A stretch of DNA of 64,000 nt. It comes from Nitrospirales bacterium (GTDB lineage: Bacteria; Nitrospirota; Nitrospiria; Nitrospirales; UBA8639). Shown here piece by piece: positions 1 through 9,547 of this stretch (its first letter is position 1; each line of letters begins with the position of its first letter). A model generated the notes under the pieces. It was not told the DNA's origin. It worked only from the letters and a program-made list of their open reading frames with translations, and searched no databases. The stretch spans positions 3,198,001-3,262,000 of the forward strand of contig JALDRJ010000002.1 in assembly GCA_031315865.1 (NCBI GenBank), written 5' to 3'. A program made the translations under genes and the position numbers.

Positions 1-390
1 GCCATTTACGCCATTGTCCTCAACCCTAACGATGTCTGTGATCGTCAGATTTTTAACATCGGATCCCCCAAAAACGAAATTTCCATACAAGAGTTGGCCG
101 TCTCGATGCGAGATTTGTACGCCAATGAATTTTCGGATAAGCCATCAAAGCTCCCCGAAATCGTCACCGTCTCATCAGAAGAATTTTACGGAGTGGGATA
201 CGAGGATTCAGATCGTCGTATTCCCGACATTTCCAAGGCGAAGGTCCTTCTTGGATGGGAACCCAAGTGGGATATTCATAATACACTTCGCGCGACGATG
301 AGCTATTATGTCAAGGAATACCACATGCATTACGCGCTCAAACCATGGAAACATGATCTCATGCAGAAAGCTTTAAGCGTGAAAGATTAG
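1..390 (+). CDS. NAD-dependent epimerase/dehydratase family protein, C-terminal part
   Basis: The reading frame is open from the first base of the window, so the start lies outside it; about 129 residues are visible. The segment FNIGSPKNEISIQELA followed by RRIPDISKAKVLLGWEPKWD is the usual C-terminal substrate-domain pattern of extended short-chain dehydrogenases of the ArnA C-domain/UDP-glucuronate decarboxylase type (the family has 'NIGN...ISI.EL' and 'R.PDI.KA...LGW.P'). Those enzymes modify UDP-sugars in the cytoplasm. The Rossmann fold and the YxxxK motif are off-window, so the exact substrate cannot be judged. The neighbours (glycosyltransferases and flippases) suggest it supplies a nucleotide sugar for surface-polysaccharide assembly. 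The next gene is convergent, 49 bp away. Confidence 0.8.
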   Translation, partial: AIYAIVLNPNDVCDRQIFNIGSPKNEISIQELAVSMRDLYANEFSDKPSKLPEIVTVSSEEFYGVGYEDSDRRIPDISKAKVLLGWEPKWDIHNTLRATMSYYVKEYHMHYALKPWKHDLMQKALSVKD

Positions 391-439
391 ACATCTTTCA
401 ACTAAGAAATCATCATCGTTTCAGGTACAGCATACATGT

Positions 440-1675
440 TTAACCCGACGCATCAACCTCCGAGAACGGAGGCCCTTTGTGTTCGATGGCCTCTTGGCAA
501 AGTCCTTTAACGCGCTGAGCAGTGCTTTCCCAGCTGTATCCTTCTTCTTCAAGAATTTCCTGAGCGGCTATCCCTAGCTGTTCTCGAAGATGAGAATTTT
601 TCGCAAGGATAACCAAGTTATCCGCTAAGACTTGAGCATTGCCAGGTGGGACAAGAATGCCTCCGCGACCATAGTGAAGCATTTCTGCGATACGTTCGAG
701 TCGTGAGGCAATGATGGCCACTCCCGTTGACATGTAATCAAGGATCTTGACGGGATCGAAATAAAATGGCTCGATGTGAAGAAAAGGGGCAACAGCAATA
801 TCTGCAAACCGAACATGGTCAAGCATCTTATGGCGAGGGAGCCAGCCGAGAAAACGCACAATATCCTCGAGGCCGAGGATCCGTGTTAACTGTTTATCAC
901 CGTGAAACGTCTGCCCATCACCGATGAGTTCGAGAGTAAGGTCAGGGATGTGTTGTTTTACTAAGGCAACAGCTTCTAATAATATTCTGACTCCATGCCA
1001 TGAATAGAAACTGCCGACAAACACGATTGTGAGATTTGATGAATGGCATGAAGGGTCTTTCACTCGTTGAGGAAGGATCTCAACACCATATGGGATAAAA
1101 GAAATCCGTTCCGGAGTGATTCCCTCTCTTTCTAATATCTTGACCATGGGTTTAGAAACGACGCGAATCAATGAAGCATATTTCCATTGTAATTGTTCGT
1201 ACTTTTGTAGAATCCTGGATTGCTTCCATCCTCGAAACGTACGTTCAAGGTAGTGAGGGGAGTGGACTTCCAGGATGATTGGCCGACAAAGCGTATGTCC
1301 AATGAGCCATGGAGCCCAATCACAATAGGAGACACGCCCATAGATAACATCTGGCGGATGAGACTTGAATTGTTTTGCCCACAGGCCAAGACGGAAGCTA
1401 TACCACAGCCCACGGGCGATGCTCATAAATTCAATGAAAACATGTTGAAGCCAGTTTGGACTGTAACTTTTGAAGAACCGGGAAAGTTGCCTATTCTGAC
1501 CTGAACGGGAGCACGTCGGTGAAGCCTGATGGATGGAATACTCAGGGTAGGTGGTAACTTCGACCCCGAGTCCTCGAAGTTCATCCACGAACTTTCGCCC
1601 CCAGGTACCCTGTTCACTATTCGGACGAGTCAAATGTGGATTAAGGTAGAGAATATGTAAATGATTACCGTGCAT
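440..1675 (-). CDS. Glycosyltransferase family 4 (GT-B fold)
   Basis: 411 residues. The N-terminal half begins HILYLNPH, a Rossmann-like first strand. The C-terminal half has the GT4 pattern: IVFVGSFYSWHGVRILLEAV (nucleotide-binding domain start), a central RFLGWLPRHKML loop, and a donor-site region FYFDPVKILDYMSTGVAII ending in GGILVPPGN. In GT4 enzymes this region contacts the nucleotide sugar through an acidic EX7E-type motif; here the first Glu of that motif appears replaced (EPFYFDPVK), so the donor site is somewhat divergent. Predicted role: a retaining cytoplasmic sugar transferase building a polysaccharide repeat unit. It lies on the opposite strand to the flanking genes. The acceptor and donor sugars cannot be inferred. 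Confidence 0.85.
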   Translation of the reverse strand: MHGNHLHILYLNPHLTRPNSEQGTWGRKFVDELRGLGVEVTTYPEYSIHQASPTCSRSGQNRQLSRFFKSYSPNWLQHVFIEFMSIARGLWYSFRLGLWAKQFKSHPPDVIYGRVSYCDWAPWLIGHTLCRPIILEVHSPHYLERTFRGWKQSRILQKYEQLQWKYASLIRVVSKPMVKILEREGITPERISFIPYGVEILPQRVKDPSCHSSNLTIVFVGSFYSWHGVRILLEAVALVKQHIPDLTLELIGDGQTFHGDKQLTRILGLEDIVRFLGWLPRHKMLDHVRFADIAVAPFLHIEPFYFDPVKILDYMSTGVAIIASRLERIAEMLHYGRGGILVPPGNAQVLADNLVILAKNSHLREQLGIAAQEILEEEGYSWESTAQRVKGLCQEAIEHKGPPFSEVDASG

Positions 1676-1805
1676 CAGCTCAAAACGCTCGGATTGTCAT
1701 GATGCGAGTAAGAATGGAGTAATTCGGACAATTGATGATAATGGCATGAATTCCGAAGCCGACACATCTTAGAGATTCCAAACTTTTGCAACAATATATA
1801 CCAAC

Positions 1806-3245
1806 ATGATTCTCGTGACAAAACTTCTTATGAAACAATATGCTTCGTTCAATCTATCCTCCCTTACGATAGTCAATGGTCTTGGGAAGATTAAATACTG
1901 GTTCACAAAGATTTCCTGTGGCCTCTTGGACCAAGGATTTTTTGTCCTGTCCAATGTCCTGTTGAATGTGTTTCTTTTGCGTTGGCTCTCGCCATCTGAC
2001 TATGCTTCATTTACCATCGCGTTTGCCGTATTCCTTCTCATTGCCGGTTTTTATAATTCACTCATCCTTGAACCAATGAGTGTGCTTGGACCATCACACT
2101 ATGGATCACACTTGCCTGAATATGTCTTTGTGCTTCTCAGACTCCATGTAACGTTAACACTAACGCTCTCCAGCATACTCGGCTTTTCCGCTCTTGCATT
2201 TTTCATCGTTGGTAGCCAATTGGCCTCTACACTTTTATGGTTAGCGGCAACGACTCCCTTCATCTTATGTGTTTGGTTCACGCGTCGAGTCGGCTACCTG
2301 TTTTTAATGCCTGTTTGGTCACTCATCGCCAGCAGTGTCTATTGTGTCACACTGCTGACCGGAGTCTTGGGGCTCTTTCTTCACACAACGATCATTCCTG
2401 GCGCCGTGCTGTTGACCATGGGATGTGCCAGTATTACGGCTTCCTGCATTGTCGGGGTTTTGATTTTTAATACCTACGCTACCCAACTGAATCATGCTCC
2501 ACATTTGCGACCTCAAGCCGTATGGACACGTCATATCGAATATGGAAGGTGGACAATTGGATCCACGATCGCCTTGTGGATCGGTGCCAATGCCTATATC
2601 CCGGTGATCGCTTTATTTTTGGGAAACCCTCAGGTCGCTGGCTTTCGAGCCATCCAAAGTCTCATTTCGCCGATGAATCAATGTCTGGCAACCTTTAGTC
2701 ACGTTCTTCTTCCTTATATCTCGAGACGGTGTTCCGAGATTGGAAGAAAAGAGGTGAAAGAGGGGGCGAGAGACCTGTTTTTGTTAAATTTCTGCGTTGC
2801 GTCCCTCTTCTTATTGCTACTTTCGAATTACGGTTCATATATCTTGCCACTCCTTAGTGGACAAAGTTTCTATGTCGAGTACCTTTGGCTTCTACCATAT
2901 TTTATCTTAACTGGGTTTTTAGGAATATTTGTACAATCCAGCGTCGTGCTCCTCATGGCCATACAACGGCCTGATCTGATCTTTTTAGGAAGAAGCACTG
3001 GAGCTCTTGTCAGTTTGATCTGTAGTCTTCTCCTAGGTTGGCATTACGGTATGGCAGGGATTGCGATGAGCATGACCATTGGCTCGATCGCTGAAGGGAT
3101 CGTTCTCTATTTGGTGAAGCATCATGAACCTCAATCTTTCAGACCTGTACTGTGGGATAACGTGACTTCGTATTTCAATCGATTCACGATATTGATAAAA
3201 CCGAAAATGCTTTTAGCCGCAATGGTCTGTCGGAGTTGGCCATAA
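1806..3245 (+). CDS. Wzx-like polysaccharide flippase / membrane protein
   Basis: About 479 residues, very hydrophobic, with roughly 12 predicted membrane spans. The first is preceded by GLLDQGFFVLSNVLLN, a pattern typical of the polysaccharide transporter/oligosaccharide flippase families of the MOP superfamily, where 'D.g.f...nf..n' opens the first helix pair. The C-terminal spans contain GALVSLICSLLLGWHYGMAG, resembling the conserved 'n..ln..lip.yG..Ga' segment. Predicted role: translocation of lipid-linked repeat units across the inner membrane. The true start may be internal (for example Met at about residue 9), because no convincing ribosome-binding site precedes 1806. It sits between two glycosyltransferases. 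A second flippase lies at 5010, so two export units may have merged here. Confidence 0.75.
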   Translation: MILVTKLLMKQYASFNLSSLTIVNGLGKIKYWFTKISCGLLDQGFFVLSNVLLNVFLLRWLSPSDYASFTIAFAVFLLIAGFYNSLILEPMSVLGPSHYGSHLPEYVFVLLRLHVTLTLTLSSILGFSALAFFIVGSQLASTLLWLAATTPFILCVWFTRRVGYLFLMPVWSLIASSVYCVTLLTGVLGLFLHTTIIPGAVLLTMGCASITASCIVGVLIFNTYATQLNHAPHLRPQAVWTRHIEYGRWTIGSTIALWIGANAYIPVIALFLGNPQVAGFRAIQSLISPMNQCLATFSHVLLPYISRRCSEIGRKEVKEGARDLFLLNFCVASLFLLLLSNYGSYILPLLSGQSFYVEYLWLLPYFILTGFLGIFVQSSVVLLMAIQRPDLIFLGRSTGALVSLICSLLLGWHYGMAGIAMSMTIGSIAEGIVLYLVKHHEPQSFRPVLWDNVTSYFNRFTILIKPKMLLAAMVCRSWP

Positions 3246-3380
3246 TCTAAAACGATTCTTGACTGTCCTCTCAGAGGTAGCCAAAACTCCTATAGCCGTT
3301 AGAAATTCATGCGTCTAGAAGGTGGTCCAATTAATGTTCCTCCTGTCTTACAAAGTCTGCCGAACTAATGGTGATATGTC

Positions 3381-4598
3381 ATGAATTCGCAAGAAGAAAA
3401 AATACGCGTAGCATGGCAGCATCCTATTATTCCAAACTATCGAGTGCCATATCTGGAAAAGCTCGCCAACGTTCCTGATGTCGAAGTGACATCGTTTCAT
3501 GGACAAGGACTGGATGGGTATACGACGAAATCTGTTGGCTCCATTCCATCCGTCAAGAATATTCTGGTAAAAAACCGGTATTGGGCCTTCGGTCGTGGTC
3601 GAATATTCTGGCAATCCGCCGTGCGCAAAATCATAAAAGGAAAATTTGATGTCATTGTTTGTGAGGAGGTTATTCACAATGCCTCAGTTTGGATGTTATG
3701 GCTCTTTGCTCAAATAACCAATACGCCACTAGTGCTCCATGGTTTTGGATATCGACCGGTATCCGGCATGTCATATCACCGTAAAACACAACCAAGTCTC
3801 CGGCAACATTTTATCGATCGATTGAGATTTTTCATGATTAAACGTGCAAGTGCCATTGCGGTTTATACGGAAAAGGGGAAGGAAGCATGCATCCAAGAAG
3901 GTATTCAATCTCATAAGATCTTTGTCACGAAGAATACCTATGATACAGAATATCTTATGGGTTTGGAGCAGAGTGTCACGTCCCAAGAGCTTGATTCGAT
4001 TACCCAGAAACTGAACCTAACAGATCGCTTTGTTCTTATCTTCGTGGGGCGACTCAACCCCTTGAAACGAGTCTCTCTTCTGATTGACGTCATGCGAAAA
4101 CTTGATAAGAGTTCACTCCAAGCATCTCTCCTGGTTGTTGGAGAAGGCATTGAATATCAACCGTTGGTCAAACAGTCACAGGGATTAGCACATGTCCATT
4201 TTTTGGGTGGAATCCATGAACCGATTGAATTGGCCAAACTGTTCATGATCTCGCACGCATTAGTCATCCCTGGGTTACCCGGCCTGACATGTGTACATGG
4301 ATTTTGTTATGGAGTTCCTACCATCACGACGGCGCCGGTTAATCTTAGGTGGCCGGAATGTCCAGAACTGGATTACATTCGACATGGAGTGAATGGATAC
4401 TTTGTCGCAAAACCGGACTGTCAATTGTTCTGTGATGCCATTATGTACCTCGCCGATGACAAACAACGTTTACAGAAATTTAGTACAGGGGCGAGGGAAA
4501 CCGCTAAATCATTGCCGCTGAGGGAAACGGTGGCACAGTTTCGTAAAGCTGTGAAGTTCGCATTCAATGGAATACAGAACAAGGCTCTCGTTTCATAA
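3381..4598 (+). CDS. Glycosyltransferase family 4
   Basis: 405 residues. It opens with KIRVAWQHPIIPNYRVPYLEKL, a variant of the GT4 N-terminal acceptor domain seen in enzymes whose start reads 'p..y....f..L'. The donor domain starts at FVLIFVGRLNPLKRVSLLID (GT4 'vGRl...K' motif with conserved Arg and Lys) and continues with VHFLGGIHEPIELAKLF. The usual EX7E segment is modified to GLPGLTCVHGFCYGVPTIT, lacking the canonical acidic pair, so catalytic competence should be treated cautiously. Predicted cytoplasmic, membrane-associated sugar transferase for the same polysaccharide as its neighbours. A 411-bp gap separates it from the next gene. Confidence 0.8.
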   Translation: MNSQEEKIRVAWQHPIIPNYRVPYLEKLANVPDVEVTSFHGQGLDGYTTKSVGSIPSVKNILVKNRYWAFGRGRIFWQSAVRKIIKGKFDVIVCEEVIHNASVWMLWLFAQITNTPLVLHGFGYRPVSGMSYHRKTQPSLRQHFIDRLRFFMIKRASAIAVYTEKGKEACIQEGIQSHKIFVTKNTYDTEYLMGLEQSVTSQELDSITQKLNLTDRFVLIFVGRLNPLKRVSLLIDVMRKLDKSSLQASLLVVGEGIEYQPLVKQSQGLAHVHFLGGIHEPIELAKLFMISHALVIPGLPGLTCVHGFCYGVPTITTAPVNLRWPECPELDYIRHGVNGYFVAKPDCQLFCDAIMYLADDKQRLQKFSTGARETAKSLPLRETVAQFRKAVKFAFNGIQNKALVS

Positions 4599-5009
4599 AG
4601 TTTTGCATACCGATCGTTTTATTTTCCCAATGTAGCAGGCAGGAGATCTGGACGGTGTGATGGCATCGGTCAACGATGGCAAAAGCCTATTCGAACGAAT
4701 GACATATTCAATCAAATAGTCTCTACATCTTGTTCTCAGCCTTCATCACTGAATCTATGAGAGTCGCCCAGGATGACCAGAGAAAACTAACACGCATGTT
4801 TTCTCAGCTCTCCCAGCCTGTATAGCAATGGTAGGAGATTCGACTGATCGTCGAATCCAATTCGACGACATCCTATAAGACGCCAGCTCAATGCCCATTC
4901 GCCGGACGTATGCTGATACACGACAGGAAGATGGTGTGATACAAACACGGTATCAGATTTACTGAAGAGGCGTGGATTCATTTCATCACAGCCACGATAT
5001 GCCTTCCGC
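4599..5009. other. Gene-free interval between glycosyltransferase and flippase
   Basis: No convincing gene in 411 bp. A short reverse-strand open frame (about 4787-5011) has no ribosome-binding site and no recognisable family. A small perfect inverted repeat, TTCGAC-TGATC-GTCGAA, lies near 4837-4853. No terminator with a T tract and no clear sigma-70 or sigma-54 promoter was recognised. It may be a gene remnant or the upstream control region of the flippase at 5010. Confidence 0.4.
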
Positions 5010-6389
5010 ATGACGACACTTCATTTTTTTGAACATTCACTCCGGTTTTTCAATGTGAGCAAGACGGTTCCACTCACGAAAGAAATATTTTCAGTGCTGC
5101 GTGCAGGTGGAATTGTCATGGTATTACAAATTATCGGTCTAGGGTTGGCGTTTCTTAGCCAGATTTTCTTTGCTCGCTGGATGGGAGTGCATGAATATGG
5201 TGTCTATACCTATGTGCTGGCATGGGCAATTTTGTTTTCCGTTCCTGCTGCTGCCGGCCTACCGTTAACAAGTATTCGGTACATTGCTGATGGGTTGGTA
5301 CATGCCAATTTTGATGCTGTGACTGGGATTGTCAAGTGGAGTGTCTGGCTCACGATCAGTATCGGAATTGTCATAACGGCAACGGCTACCGGGATTATCT
5401 ATGGGCTGAATATCGGTTACGATTTAGCGTATCCCATTCAACTCAGCATTGCGTTTGCGATCGTCCCCCTACTGGCTCTTCTTCGAGTGCAATCGGGAAT
5501 TTTTCGTGGATTTGGGTGGCCGGCATGGGCTCACCTTCCTGATCCGGTTTTGAGAAACTTTTTTTTAATTTGTATTTTTTTCTTGGTGTGGGCTCAAGGA
5601 ATGACGTTGACAGCGCAACTGGCGTTGGTGATTACCGTGGGAGTTTTTGTGGTCCTGAATGCTCTCCAAATGGTGATCTATAGACAAAATGTGCCTTCAG
5701 CCGTCTTGCACGCGACCCCGTCGTACGAGCCAAGAAAATGGTTAAAAACATCTTTACCCCTTTTACTGGTCGCTGGATTTCAAGTGATTGTAGAACGAAC
5801 CGATCTGATCATGCTTGGGATGTTGCAGGACACACAAGATGTCTCAGTGTACTTTGCATGCTCAAGAGTCGCCAATCTGATTTTAATCGTCTTGACGGCT
5901 TTCAGCGTGCTTTCTGCTTCAAAAATTGCGGCACTCTTCAGTGTCAAAAAGCTTCATGAACTTCAAATATTTGTCATGAGCCTTTTGCGATGGATCTTTT
6001 GGCCATCGCTCGGAGTGGGGATGTTCCTCATCATATTCGGAACGCAGATCCTCTCGCTATTTGGTGATGCTTTTGTGACAGGATACGACATTCTTCTTCT
6101 ATTAATCGCCTGTCAGTTTATTAACGCCATAGTCGGTCCCGTACTTCTCCTCCTGAACATGACCGGTCAGGAGCGACAATCGGCAAAAGTGTTTGCTTGG
6201 AGTTGCCTGCTCAATATCGTGTTGAATGGATTGCTCATACCGAAATTCTCAGCTATCGGTGCTGCTATCGCCACGGGAATAACGATCGTCTTTTGGAACA
6301 TTTGGCTCGTGATCATCGTAAAGAAGCAATTAGGAATAGTGTGTTTTCCCTTCAACCCTTTTGTTAATCCTTTAGGAAAGTCTCAATGA
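5010..6389 (+). CDS. Wzx-like oligosaccharide flippase
   Basis: 459 residues with about 12-14 hydrophobic spans. Residues 30-60 (IVMVLQIIGLGLAFLSQIFF followed by ARWMGVHEYGVYTYVLAW) match the start of the polysaccharide flippase (MOP) superfamily, in which 'f....ar.lg...yG.....' is a signature. The C-terminal part has the conserved NIVLNGLLIPKFSAIGAAIA segment, the standard MOP 'N..ln..lip.fg..GAaia' motif. Predicted role: flipping undecaprenyl-linked oligosaccharide to the periplasm. Its stop overlaps the start of the sulfotransferase in an ATGA arrangement, so the two are translationally coupled. This makes a sulfated repeat unit, or a modification of the flipped product, plausible. Confidence 0.88.
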   Translation: MTTLHFFEHSLRFFNVSKTVPLTKEIFSVLRAGGIVMVLQIIGLGLAFLSQIFFARWMGVHEYGVYTYVLAWAILFSVPAAAGLPLTSIRYIADGLVHANFDAVTGIVKWSVWLTISIGIVITATATGIIYGLNIGYDLAYPIQLSIAFAIVPLLALLRVQSGIFRGFGWPAWAHLPDPVLRNFFLICIFFLVWAQGMTLTAQLALVITVGVFVVLNALQMVIYRQNVPSAVLHATPSYEPRKWLKTSLPLLLVAGFQVIVERTDLIMLGMLQDTQDVSVYFACSRVANLILIVLTAFSVLSASKIAALFSVKKLHELQIFVMSLLRWIFWPSLGVGMFLIIFGTQILSLFGDAFVTGYDILLLLIACQFINAIVGPVLLLLNMTGQERQSAKVFAWSCLLNIVLNGLLIPKFSAIGAAIATGITIVFWNIWLVIIVKKQLGIVCFPFNPFVNPLGKSQ

Positions 6390-7321
6390 TGGGTACTGAT
6401 GCAAAGGTTTTGTATATTGCGGGGTACGGACGTAGCGGGAGCACGTTGCTAGAGAGAATTCTAGGTCAGTTTGAAGGATTTTTTCCGGTCGGAGAATTAG
6501 AGACTATTTGGCACTATGGATTTGTGGATAACCATCTCTGTGCTTGTGGGCAATCCTTCTCTGATTGTGATTTTTGGCAATCTGTCGTGAAAGAAGGATT
6601 GCAGCCGGGGCACGACTTTGATCTTAACGAAATTGCCGCCATCAAAAAGTATTTGCGGTTTCGGCGAGTGCCTCAACTGAGCATGCCGTGCTTAACCACG
6701 ACGAAGATGAGGAACGCTCTATCTCAGTATGCACGCTTACGAAGTAGGCTGTTATCGGCGATTCAAAAGGTTTCAGGAGCAAAAGTCATCATTGATTCAT
6801 CTAAATCTCCCGTTGTGCTCTATGCGTTAAATGAGGTCGATCATATTGATTATCACGTCGTTCATCTCGTGCGAGACAGTCGGGGCGTAGCATTTTCCTG
6901 GCTACGAAAAAAACCAGCCCTCATTTCGAAAAACAAAGCTCACTATCTCAGCCGATTCAATGTCGCATCTTCTTCGTTGATTTGGAGTGAGTATAATCTT
7001 CTGATTGAGGCGTATGGTCAGTCTAAACGATTGCTAGGTCGTGTACGTTATGAAGATTTCATTGCTGATCCAAAAGGAGAGACGTTAAAGATTTTATCAG
7101 GCTTGGGAGAAAAACAAGGCGATTTAGAGTTTCTCGAACAAAGTTCAGTCGAATTTAAGACTTTTCATTCCCTCAACGGGAATCCCATGAGGTTTCAAAA
7201 GGGTAAAGTTCAACTTGCTCCAGATGAGGAATGGAAGCAGAAAATGCCTAAAGTGAAAAAAGCCATGGTAACAGCCATGACGTACCCATTGTTGGCACGT
7301 TACGGCTATCTAAAGCAATAA
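6386..7321 (+). CDS. PAPS-dependent sulfotransferase
   Basis: 311 residues. The PAPS 5'-phosphosulfate loop is GYGRSGST at residues 13-20. The 3'-phosphate-binding segment is HLVRDSRGVAFS at 160-171 with the conserved Arg and Ser. A CxC...C cluster (LCACGQSFSDC, about 51-61) is common in bacterial Sulfotransfer_3-type enzymes. The family moves a sulfonate group from PAPS to hydroxyl or amino groups of carbohydrates. The gene overlaps the upstream flippase by 4 bp (ATGA). An APS kinase that would make PAPS is encoded in the neighbouring export locus (about 15.8-16.4 kb). I infer sulfation of the locus's polysaccharide; the acceptor is unknown. Confidence 0.88.
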   Translation: MMGTDAKVLYIAGYGRSGSTLLERILGQFEGFFPVGELETIWHYGFVDNHLCACGQSFSDCDFWQSVVKEGLQPGHDFDLNEIAAIKKYLRFRRVPQLSMPCLTTTKMRNALSQYARLRSRLLSAIQKVSGAKVIIDSSKSPVVLYALNEVDHIDYHVVHLVRDSRGVAFSWLRKKPALISKNKAHYLSRFNVASSSLIWSEYNLLIEAYGQSKRLLGRVRYEDFIADPKGETLKILSGLGEKQGDLEFLEQSSVEFKTFHSLNGNPMRFQKGKVQLAPDEEWKQKMPKVKKAMVTAMTYPLLARYGYLKQ

Positions 7322-8119
7322 TAGCCAGAGTAAAAGGAATATTCAGCAGAAAAATGACCTAAAACACATACCGGTCTGTTTAAGTTTGACATTCAACTGA
7401 TCAAATTTCCATCGATCGAAGTTAACCAAAATTCTTCACGGTTGGTCGACCAGTATCTAATGTATACATTCTTATCTGCCCAAGGATTGCTGAGCCATTC
7501 ATGATGAAACGAAGTATCAAGTCAGTGTTGGACCCAGTGCTGCCAGCCTTTTGTCTTGACACGATGAAGTATAAGGTTTTTGAAACTTTAAAGCCGCAAC
7601 ATTGGGGAGAGCAAAATGCCATATGGTCTGATCGATCGCTTGAGTCTCATGATCATTTGAAATAGTCAATATACCAATTAATGACCAGACTGAAGTGTAC
7701 TCACAATACAAATCATAGTTTCAGCAACTTCAAGTAGACGTATTTTTAGCTGATGAAAACGGTTCAACGTTTTTCTTAATTAATGGCATTACGTGATTGT
7801 TTTCAGATGGCAAGACGATTATTGAGGCACTGGGACATACTCATTTTTGAAAATGATCATGGCAGCAGTATGAACTCCTTTGTTGCTACGGATCCTGTCG
7901 CTCTCCGTTCACTATCTCATGAGGGTGGCTTAACCCACAATCTTGGCAACCTGCTTTCTTTGACAGCCTATTCTTCACAACACTATGGCACATAGGCGGA
8001 AAGCAATCTGCGTTCTGTTTTCGCACTATGACCATTACTTGACCAGCAAATCCATGAGGAAGAGAGAAGGTCTGTTGGCTATTGGAGAGCCCGACCACTG
8101 ACTTTGAGAATGATAGCTG
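7322..8119. other. 798-bp interval without a recognisable gene
   Basis: Several open frames of 60-70 codons exist on both strands, but none has a family signature, a good ribosome-binding site or conserved-looking composition. The base composition is AT-rich compared with the housekeeping half of the window. A possible but weak sigma-70 promoter is seen near 7960 (TTGACA, 17-18 bp, TATGGC-like), which could serve the O-antigen-ligase gene at 8120. It may be a decayed gene within a region of frequent gene turnover, which is usual for surface-polysaccharide clusters. Confidence 0.4.
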
Positions 8120-9547
8120 ATGTACCTTATCATTATTTTTCCACTAGTAATTAGTCTCATACTCGGTCTTTTGGTGCTTTCCGGTTCTCTTCCCATCATT
8201 GTTGGGGGTGGCATTGTACTCCCAATCATGTTGGGCTTATTGATCTATTGTTTCCCAGCTATTCTGGACAATGTCAAAGCCGTATGGAGACAACTTCAAT
8301 GGTGGCATATTCTATGGCTTTTGGCGTTCTTTAGTGGATTTGTCTTTCGAGTCCGAGAGGCAGGGCTGGCAAGAGAAAATCCTCTAGATATCTGGGCTCT
8401 GTATCGTATCGTTCTCATGGGTCTCGTTGGAGTCATTCTGATTTATCAATTGGTCTTAAAGCGGTCTGAGTGGCTGTCTGGTATGTTCTATGGTTTAGTT
8501 GGGGTATTTGGTATTGCAGCGATATGGAACCTCGCATCAACGGTCTGGTCTGTGTATCCTGCTTGGACTTTTTACAAATCTGCGGAGTATTTTCTTGATG
8601 TCTCCCTATTGGCAGCTATTCTTTCGACTGTGAAAACCCCTGAAGAGTTCAAGAGTTTTTTGGATTGGACATGGATGCTTCTCGCGTTCTTAGCGGGGAC
8701 CATTTTCCTCGGAGTCCTTCTCTGGCCAGAGGAATCAATCAAGAAAGATATTGGAATGTTTGGCGCTCGTCTCATTGGAGTCTTTCCGGCAGTTTCGGCC
8801 AATGGTGTGGGAGATTTAGGCGCAATCCTGGGATGCGTAAGTTTTGCCAGGCTTCTGTTGCGTAAGTCGAGCAGACTTTTCTTTTCCATGTTATTCGTGA
8901 TCTCTATGATCTTGCTTCTTGCTTCTCAAACACGATCTTCATTGGGAGGGTTCATATTAGGTGCATTTTTGATCATGGTGCTGACAAAACGATTAGGGGT
9001 TATTTTCATCATTCCCATAGGTTTTGTCGTAGGTCTCCTGAGTACAGACATTGAGCAAGTCCTACTCCAGTACGTCTTGAGAGGGCAAGACACGGAGTTG
9101 TTGCTTTCGGGAACTGGTCGAGTAGGATGGTGGGAATATGCGTGGGAACGTTTTATCGAACAACCTTTTTCAGGGTATGGTGCCTATGCCGCCGGACGTT
9201 TTGCTGTGTTACAACAAGCTGGTCTTCAAGAAACTTCAACACTGCACAGTAGTTGGTTAGAAACATTGCTTGGCGTAGGAATTTTTGGAGTTATTTTATT
9301 ATTACTAGTGCTAATCAGTACTTGGGTCGTTCTTTTGCAAGTTGTCTTTAGCCTGTCACATCACACGCTAGGATATCATTTAGCCATAGAATCCCTCGGA
9401 GTGCTTTCTGTTCTGTCAGTTCGCTCTTTCTTTGATTCTCTACTTATTTGGCATCCGGCTTTACCTTTTCTGGCAATCGTGGGACTGGCTGAAATGTTGC
9501 GAAGACAACAAAACGGTGTATTTCATGAAAATTTTGCTCGTCCATAA
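8120..9547 (+). CDS. O-antigen ligase / Wzy-like polymerase family membrane protein
   Basis: 475 residues with about 10-12 hydrophobic spans and a large periplasmic loop towards the C terminus. The loop contains LSGTGRVGWWEYAWERFIEQ then FSGYGAYA, and further on STLHSSWLETLLGVGIFG. This is the Wzy_C arrangement ('R...W......f...p..G.G' followed by 'H...l..l...G..G'). Members either polymerise lipid-linked repeat units or ligate the polymer to an acceptor in the periplasm; sequence alone does not distinguish the two. The adjacent flippase, sulfotransferase and glycosyltransferases favour a polymerase role. Its 3' end overlaps the next gene by 23 bp, indicating an operon. Confidence 0.85.
   Translation: MYLIIIFPLVISLILGLLVLSGSLPIIVGGGIVLPIMLGLLIYCFPAILDNVKAVWRQLQWWHILWLLAFFSGFVFRVREAGLARENPLDIWALYRIVLMGLVGVILIYQLVLKRSEWLSGMFYGLVGVFGIAAIWNLASTVWSVYPAWTFYKSAEYFLDVSLLAAILSTVKTPEEFKSFLDWTWMLLAFLAGTIFLGVLLWPEESIKKDIGMFGARLIGVFPAVSANGVGDLGAILGCVSFARLLLRKSSRLFFSMLFVISMILLLASQTRSSLGGFILGAFLIMVLTKRLGVIFIIPIGFVVGLLSTDIEQVLLQYVLRGQDTELLLSGTGRVGWWEYAWERFIEQPFSGYGAYAAGRFAVLQQAGLQETSTLHSSWLETLLGVGIFGVILLLLVLISTWVVLLQVVFSLSHHTLGYHLAIESLGVLSVLSVRSFFDSLLIWHPALPFLAIVGLAEMLRRQQNGVFHENFARP

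Noticed and set aside
4787-5011. 74-codon reverse open frame
   Set aside because: The composition looks somewhat protein-like, but there is no ribosome-binding site, no family, and it overlaps the flippase start.
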